The notes beneath the pieces are model-generated. The model had not been told where the DNA came from and searched no databases. It was given only the letters and a program-made list of their open reading frames with translations. Below are positions 5,296 to 8,469 of a stretch of 8,469 nucleotides of DNA, piece after piece (position 1 is the first letter of the stretch; the number at the start of each line of letters is the position of its first letter). The DNA comes from Candidatus Heimdallarchaeota archaeon (GTDB lineage Archaea; Asgardarchaeota; Heimdallarchaeia; Heimdallarchaeales; Kariarchaeaceae): the NCBI GenBank assembly GCA_022574115.1, contig JACZSS010000079.1, forward strand, positions 1 through 8,469, written 5' to 3'. A program made the translations under genes and the position numbers.

Positions 5296-5811
5296 ATGAA
5301 GTTTATTCAAACAGGTTGGAAAATTAAAGATGTCCTTGGGGGTTTGGCATTTAACAAGCTTGAAGAGGAATTGTTGGAATCATCTCCTATGGTAAAATTA
5401 AACTACAATCGAATAAAAAGTAGTGGAGCAAAAAAAGAAGTATCAAAAAACAGTGCACTGCATCAAGCAAGGACTTGTTATTCACATCTTGCTGGTGTAG
5501 CAGGTGTAAAATTATTTAAATTTTTGGTTGACAAAGCTTGGCTCGCAGAAAGCGCGTCTGACAAAAAGATGTATTTCGAACTAACTCCTAAAGGAAATAT
5601 TCAGTTGAGATTAAAACATGTGGAAGTCCTAAAACGATCTCAAATGGTAGGCTACGCATGTCCCGACTGGACCGATATTGGGTATCACTTAGGAGGTAAG
5701 CTCGGCAAAGTAATTATCGACGGAATGATCTCCAACGGTGTGGCTATTAGGAATTTGGACCGATCAGTTAATTTAGTGGTTTCTATCGAATCTTGGCTTG
5801 AAAATAATTGA
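5296..5811 (+). CDS. ArsR-like regulator half, lacking the N-terminal helix-turn-helix
   Basis: The 171-residue protein matches the C-terminal tandem module of a long type of ArsR-family regulator. Residues 58-100 (ARTCYSHLAGVAGVKLFKFL, then DKAWL and LTPKG) correspond to the family segment ARTCYDHLAGxLGVxL...LTPxG. Residues 122-168 (CPDWTDIGYHLGGKLGKVI, then a basic loop and a beta-hairpin) correspond to CLDWSERRxHLxGALGAAL. The two halves resemble each other, as a duplicated winged-helix-like unit would. Full-length relatives carry an N-terminal ArsR winged helix of about 90 residues that binds DNA. Here the first 57 residues (KIKDVLGGLAFNKLEEELLE and a basic stretch) do not look like it, and no decayed copy is visible in the 107 bases upstream. 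It may therefore act as a sensor or partner rather than a classic repressor, or bind DNA through its basic segment. It is divergent from the ADP-ribosylglycohydrolase gene. Recognition is by motif memory, so family assignment is moderately sure. Confidence 0.65.
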   Translation: MKFIQTGWKIKDVLGGLAFNKLEEELLESSPMVKLNYNRIKSSGAKKEVSKNSALHQARTCYSHLAGVAGVKLFKFLVDKAWLAESASDKKMYFELTPKGNIQLRLKHVEVLKRSQMVGYACPDWTDIGYHLGGKLGKVIIDGMISNGVAIRNLDRSVNLVVSIESWLENN

Positions 5812-5855
5812 GATCCTTCCACGTTGTATGGCCAAACCGCAATACATCAAATCAA

Positions 5856-6425
5856 TCAAGATAATTTAAGATTACCACTCTCTAACGCTTTGATCACTGT
5901 CGTGCCAATGGAAGTGAAAGCATCTTTAATATTTTGACCTGTTTTAGCTGAGGTATCCATGTAGTGAACCGTAAACCCTCTCTTTCTAGTTTTAGCTGAT
6001 ATGGCTGCTGCATACTTCTTTGCTTGTTCCTCCGGGACTGAGTGTTTATCGCGCAGATCCGATTTATTGCCCAATAATATTAAAGGTACAATTCCTCTTC
6101 CACTGTTTCGCCAAAGTTCCTCGATCCATTTTGAAACATTCATGAAACTATCTTTTCTAGTTACATCGAATACCATTAGTCCCGCCATCGCTCCGCGGAA
6201 AAAACGAGCTCGAACTGATCTAAAGGTGTCCTGTCCAGCTAAATCCCAGATCTGGAATGTAGTGTCGAAATTTCCTATGGGGAACTCATACGTCGCAAAA
6301 TCTGCGCCGATTGTCATCAGGTGTTCCTCGCGAAAACCTTTACCCATAAACCTGTTTCGAATCGAGGTCTTACCTACTGCCCCATCTCCCATAAGTGCAA
6401 TTTTTAAAAAATAACTCTTACTCAT
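5856..6425 (-). CDS. Ras/Rab-type small GTPase
   Basis: This is a eukaryotic-type small GTPase, a molecular switch that binds and hydrolyses GTP. Counted from the ATG at 6425 it has 189 residues and contains every G motif: G1 GDGAVGKTS (13-21), G2 Thr38 in MTIGADF, G3 WDLAGQD (60-66) with the catalytic Gln65, G4 NKSD (120-123) and G5 TSAKTG (158-163). The pattern WDxAGQ plus NKxD is Ras/Rab-like, not bacterial MglA or Arf. No cysteine occurs at the C-terminus, which ends in KALESGNLKLS, so prenylation as in eukaryotic Rabs is not possible. Membrane attachment, if any, must use another route. An upstream in-frame ATG at 6467 would add 14 residues, but the chosen ATG has AGGA five bases upstream and gives the normal spacing to G1. 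Asgard genomes encode many such proteins; no regulator (GAP, GEF, roadblock or longin protein) is recognisable beside it. Confidence 0.95.
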   Translation of the reverse strand: MSKSYFLKIALMGDGAVGKTSIRNRFMGKGFREEHLMTIGADFATYEFPIGNFDTTFQIWDLAGQDTFRSVRARFFRGAMAGLMVFDVTRKDSFMNVSKWIEELWRNSGRGIVPLILLGNKSDLRDKHSVPEEQAKKYAAAISAKTRKRGFTVHYMDTSAKTGQNIKDAFTSIGTTVIKALESGNLKLS

Positions 6426-6429
6426 TACG

Positions 6430-6437
6430 ATCCTACC
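6430..6437 (-). promoter_or_regulatory. Ribosome binding site deciding the GTPase start
   Basis: On the minus strand GGTAGGAT lies just before the ATG at 6425, with AGGA five bases from the start codon. The in-frame ATG 42 bases further upstream (6467) has no comparable motif. This supports the shorter protein and implies a leadered mRNA, unlike several neighbours. Confidence 0.4.
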
Positions 6438-6508
6438 AGTATTCCACTTTAGGTTAGTACCACTCATAACGTTCTTGGGTGCAAAACCTGTTCTAATTGT
6501 GTCTTCTA

Positions 6509-6529
6509 ATTATTTTTATTAAAAATAAT
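6509..6529. promoter_or_regulatory. AT-rich inverted repeat over the GTPase promoter region
   Basis: Nine-base arms ATTATTTTT and AAAAATAAT flank a three-base centre. The minus-strand reading contains TTTTTAATAAAAATAAT, the best TATA-like stretch upstream of the GTPase, 84-104 bases before the ATG at 6425. A regulator bound to the dyad would block the promoter, but a dyad made only of A and T can arise by chance. Confidence 0.3.
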
Positions 6530-6605
6530 CGTATTCGTATAGAAATATTGCTTAGAGAATTAGCTATTATTAATTAAATGTAGAGGGGTGTAGGTTTAAA
6601 ATTTT

Positions 6606-6704
6606 TTAGTCTGCACAATTTCTGTTGATAGACTGATTAGGCAGATTAATTTTTGTAACAGTGTTATTGCAATTTTCCAAGGTTGACGTAAAGTTGGCAT
6701 GCAT
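6606..6704 (-). CDS. Doubtful 32-codon frame with a strong Shine-Dalgarno
   Basis: GGGAGGTT (6711-6718 on the minus strand) stands six bases before an ATG at 6704-6702, the best Shine-Dalgarno match in the window. The frame encodes 32 residues (MHANFTSTLENCNNTVTKIN, then LPNQSINRNCAD) with much Asn and Thr, three Cys and no clear fold. It lies between the pseudogene and the GTPase on the same strand. Composition is close to what random AT-rich sequence gives. It could be a leader peptide or a chance frame. Confidence 0.18.
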   Translation of the reverse strand: MHANFTSTLENCNNTVTKINLPNQSINRNCAD

Positions 6705-6731
6705 AGCACTAACCTCCCATCAATGCTATGA

Positions 6732-7030
6732 TCAATGATGATAAACCCAGTTGCTCAGATTTGTTACCTCTCCACCCTTAGAAATATTGAGAACATCAAG
6801 CTTCGTTTTATACTTCGAGGCCATGGTCCCGTTTCTGGTTTGGTCCGTTAAAGTAATAAGTCAATATTATGATCAATTAAAGACATTAATAATTCCCAAC
6901 GAATATCGTCATTGGATTTTTGTAACCGAATTCTATAATTAAATCTTCTAAGGCTACATGAATACCTTCAGGAAAATTAGATTCAGAACCGAAGTGTCAC
7001 GTGGATCAAATGATAAGTTAAGAATTCCAT
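6732..7030 (-). pseudogene. Multiply frameshifted gene remnant, family unknown
   Basis: No single frame is open here, yet protein-like pieces follow each other across changing minus-strand frames. From an ATG at 7030 a short piece (MEFLTYH) is followed, in other frames, by ILNLSFDPRDTS, then SNFPEGIHVALEDLIIEFGY, then NDDIRWELLMSLIDHNID, then LITLTDQTRNG and ASKYKTKLDVLNISKGG, ending EVTNLSNWVYHH at a TGA (6734-6732). Joined, this gives a soluble protein of about 95-100 residues with alternating helix and strand character. At least three small indels are needed. All other genes here are intact, so true decay is more likely than general sequencing error, though local error is possible. A TATA-like TTTTATTG about 27 bases before the ATG at 7030 suggests the former promoter. 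Two plus-strand frames over the same bases are its shadows. I do not recognise the family. Confidence 0.5.
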
Positions 7031-7063
7031 TTGCTGGTCAACGAATTTTTTTACGCAATAAAA

Positions 7064-7075
7064 TTAATCGATTAA
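7064..7075. promoter_or_regulatory. Perfect palindrome directly before the Mur-ligase-like gene
   Basis: TTAATCGATTAA is a perfect 12-base palindrome ending five bases before the ATG at 7080. It would overlap the transcription start of a leaderless mRNA and also the presumed old promoter of the pseudogene on the other strand. A repressor site is plausible; its short AT-rich nature keeps confidence low. Confidence 0.3.
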
Positions 7076-7079
7076 ACGG

Positions 7080-8469
7080 ATGCCTACATTCAAAATCGGA
7101 TATAGAGTTTTAATTTCCAATTATGGTTATTTTGGTTCAATTGCGAAAAAGTATGTAGGATTTGAAATTAAAGGCCATACATTGACTGCTGAGGTTTTGC
7201 GAAAATTTGTTGAGCTCCATGCTCTTGTTGTTGACCAATTTGATGCCAATTTAATTAACTGTAAGCCAAACCTCAATGCCAAGGATTTGCTGGAGCACGC
7301 ATTAACCTACTTTCAATCATATCTTTATGATCGTGAATTTCCCTGTTTACATCTGGAAATATTAAATGGAAGTATATCTACCGGTCACCAGAATTTTCTT
7401 CTTACGGTTTTCGAAAATAGGACGGTAATTTCAGAGTTGATGGATCATTTTAGGAGTTGGCTAAATGGTGATATTGAAGATCTGTTTCCAGCTGAAATTT
7501 TCTCTTACGCAAAAGCGCGGATTCCAGATAAGTTTATCTTTAAATTGCTTGGTTCACTCAAGGAGGCTGAAATTGAAGCATATGATGTTGAGGCCGATTC
7601 CTCCATTCTAGCTATAGGTGAAGGAAGAACGACCTTAATCATCCGTAAGCATTTGATAGCTGGGAAACTTAGCTGGATAGGACAACCGTTTCCCAATTTT
7701 GAGAATGATTTGGATTCCTTGTCATGGCAACTCCTTCAGATTGATAATCAAAATGACCCAATCGAGTTGGCAAAAATGTCCACTGATTGGACTGGCTTAA
7801 AGTCCTTACTAAAGCAACCTAGTATCCCCAAATTTCTCATTACAGGAACAAATGGTAAAACGACTACAGCAAGAATGATTGCGTATATTTTGAAAAATTT
7901 AACAACTGCAAGAATTGGTTTAGCAAGTACTCGTGGAATATTTGTAGATAATGAGAAACCTGATGTGGGTGATTTTACAGGTCCTTGGTCTGCACGAATT
8001 GTTCTGCAGAAAGAGATCGATATAGCAGTACTTGAAACCGCCCGTGGTGGGCTTATTCGAGAAGGCGTAATTCAGGACGGGAAGATAACTGTTCAAAAAG
8101 CAAGAGATCTTGTTAGAACATTGAGACAGGGTATCAATACTAATATGAACTCTGATAGTGCTTTAAAGGCTGCACTTGTTAAGGATATCACAGAGGTATC
8201 TGATAAAGCATGGGGTGGATTTAAGGAAGCAAGAAAGTTGTGGGGGAATTATGCAGAGGTAAGCAGAAGGTTATCACAATTTGGTGTAGCGGGTAATGAA
8301 TTAACAGATCGTGTATTTGAAGCTATGTTTAATTCTGAAATAAAACTTGCTTCTGTAAAAAAAGCACTGGGAAAAATAAATAGTTTTATGGTTGGTAAGG
8401 CATCCTCTTTTAAGTTTGCTGATGATATATTGGATCTTCAAGCACTCAATAGAACAAAAAAGTCTGTCT
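7080..8469 (+). CDS. Mur-ligase/cyanophycin-synthetase-like protein, open at the edge
   Basis: The frame starts at the first ATG after an in-frame TAA (7065-7067) and stays open to the window edge, 463 codons. Residues 1-150 resemble the N-terminal domain of cyanophycin synthetase only vaguely. Residues 249-329 are clearly like the Mur-ligase domain of that family: P-loop FLITGTNGKTTTARMIAYIL (with Lys260), TARIGLASTRGIFVD, then the GDFTGPWSARIVLQ segment and VLETARGGLIREG (317-329). Such domains form amide bonds using ATP through an acyl-phosphate. True cyanophycin synthetase has an ATP-grasp domain of about 300 residues between these parts; here fewer than 100 residues lie between, so it is absent. 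The protein therefore probably joins an amino acid or similar group to an unknown carboxylate. After residue 330 the expected rest of the Mur domain is missing and an unrelated helical tail follows (see separate entry). Confidence 0.75.
   Translation, partial: MPTFKIGYRVLISNYGYFGSIAKKYVGFEIKGHTLTAEVLRKFVELHALVVDQFDANLINCKPNLNAKDLLEHALTYFQSYLYDREFPCLHLEILNGSISTGHQNFLLTVFENRTVISELMDHFRSWLNGDIEDLFPAEIFSYAKARIPDKFIFKLLGSLKEAEIEAYDVEADSSILAIGEGRTTLIIRKHLIAGKLSWIGQPFPNFENDLDSLSWQLLQIDNQNDPIELAKMSTDWTGLKSLLKQPSIPKFLITGTNGKTTTARMIAYILKNLTTARIGLASTRGIFVDNEKPDVGDFTGPWSARIVLQKEIDIAVLETARGGLIREGVIQDGKITVQKARDLVRTLRQGINTNMNSDSALKAALVKDITEVSDKAWGGFKEARKLWGNYAEVSRRLSQFGVAGNELTDRVFEAMFNSEIKLASVKKALGKINSFMVGKASSFKFADDILDLQALNRTKKSV
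8064..8469 (+). other. In-frame foreign tail, probably phage structural or assembly chimera
   Basis: From about residue 331 of the preceding frame, the sequence no longer resembles a Mur ligase, where DVxVVTNxxxDHLG would be expected soon after LIREG. Instead it reads ITVQKARDLVRTLRQGINTN, later KDITEVSDKAWGGFKEARKL, ELTDRVFEAMFNSE and INSFMVGKASSFKFADDI. This is almost entirely helical, without proline, and its wording resembles phage virion-internal or DNA-ejection proteins. Arginine codons change too: 7 of 8 are AGA/AGG here, against 6 of 14 before the junction. Either the contig was joined wrongly, a phage inserted here, or a rare fusion exists. The family guess is from memory and unproven. 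Confidence 0.45.

Noticed and set aside
6001..6414. 137-codon plus-strand frame opposite the GTPase
   Set aside because: Shadow of a well-identified gene with all G motifs.
6728..6770. AATGATGA resembling a C box of a C/D-box guide RNA
   Set aside because: No matching CUGA D box at the right distance and no C'/D' pair; the bases are explained by the 3' end of the pseudogene.
6751..6942. Plus-strand 63-codon frame starting with TTG
   Set aside because: It is the reverse-strand shadow of the pseudogene, with a weak start and unspecific composition.
6958..7113. Plus-strand 51-codon frame (MNTFRKIRFRTEVSRGSNDK...), basic, overlapping the Mur-ligase-like start by 34 bases
   Set aside because: It lies antisense to the frameshifted pseudogene pieces, which look more protein-like; its TATA-like box is too close to the ATG. 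Most likely a shadow.
7505..7696. 63-codon minus-strand frame inside the Mur-ligase-like gene
   Set aside because: Antisense to a continuous coding frame; no supporting signals.
1..8469. CRISPR array, transposon ends or attachment sites
   Set aside because: No regularly spaced repeats, no transposase or integrase frame, and no long direct or inverted terminal repeats were seen.

Overview
The window looks like a short contig from an Asgard archaeon. Three features point there: a complete Ras/Rab-type small GTPase with all five G motifs, the archaeal/eukaryotic ribosomal protein eS1 (S3Ae), and archaeal-style TATA boxes about 22-30 bases before start codons, which implies leaderless or nearly leaderless mRNAs. 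The DNA is AT-rich by eye. The lineage within Asgard (Heimdallarchaeia-like or other) cannot be fixed from this sequence alone.

Layout. Bases 1-1397 are on the minus strand: an ABC-type ATPase (597-1397), a four-helix membrane protein (76-471), and the first codons of another membrane protein running off the left edge (1-73). A divergent spacer (1398-1741) holds a TATA box, a 15-base palindrome and a possible decayed reading frame. The plus strand then carries a small GGYxD-type membrane protein (1742-2053), a MazG-like all-alpha pyrophosphohydrolase with one changed metal ligand (2243-2587) and eS1 (2681-3322). The minus strand resumes with an RdgB/HAM1-type XTP/dITP diphosphatase (3498-4076) and an ADP-ribosylglycohydrolase (4169-5188). 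A plus-strand ArsR-like protein that has only the C-terminal half of its family follows (5296-5811), then the minus-strand GTPase (5856-6425). The stretch 6468-7079 has no intact gene but contains a multiply frameshifted minus-strand pseudogene (6732-7030). The right end is a Mur-ligase/cyanophycin-synthetase-like protein, open to the edge (7080-8469).

Functional links are loose. Two nucleotide-cleaning enzymes (MazG-like, HAM1) and an ADP-ribose hydrolase lie within 3 kb, which suggests but does not prove a nucleotide housekeeping theme. Most genes have their own promoter and there is no long operon.

The main anomalies are these. The Mur-ligase-like frame loses family resemblance abruptly after its ETARGG motif and continues in frame as about 130 residues of helical, phage-structural-looking protein with different arginine codon use; an assembly chimera, a phage insertion or a real fusion are all possible. 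That same protein lacks the ATP-grasp domain of true cyanophycin synthetases. A previously unlisted pseudogene can be reassembled from four minus-strand frames. The MazG-like protein has Gln where a metal-binding Asp is expected, and the ArsR-like protein lacks its DNA-binding N-terminal half.
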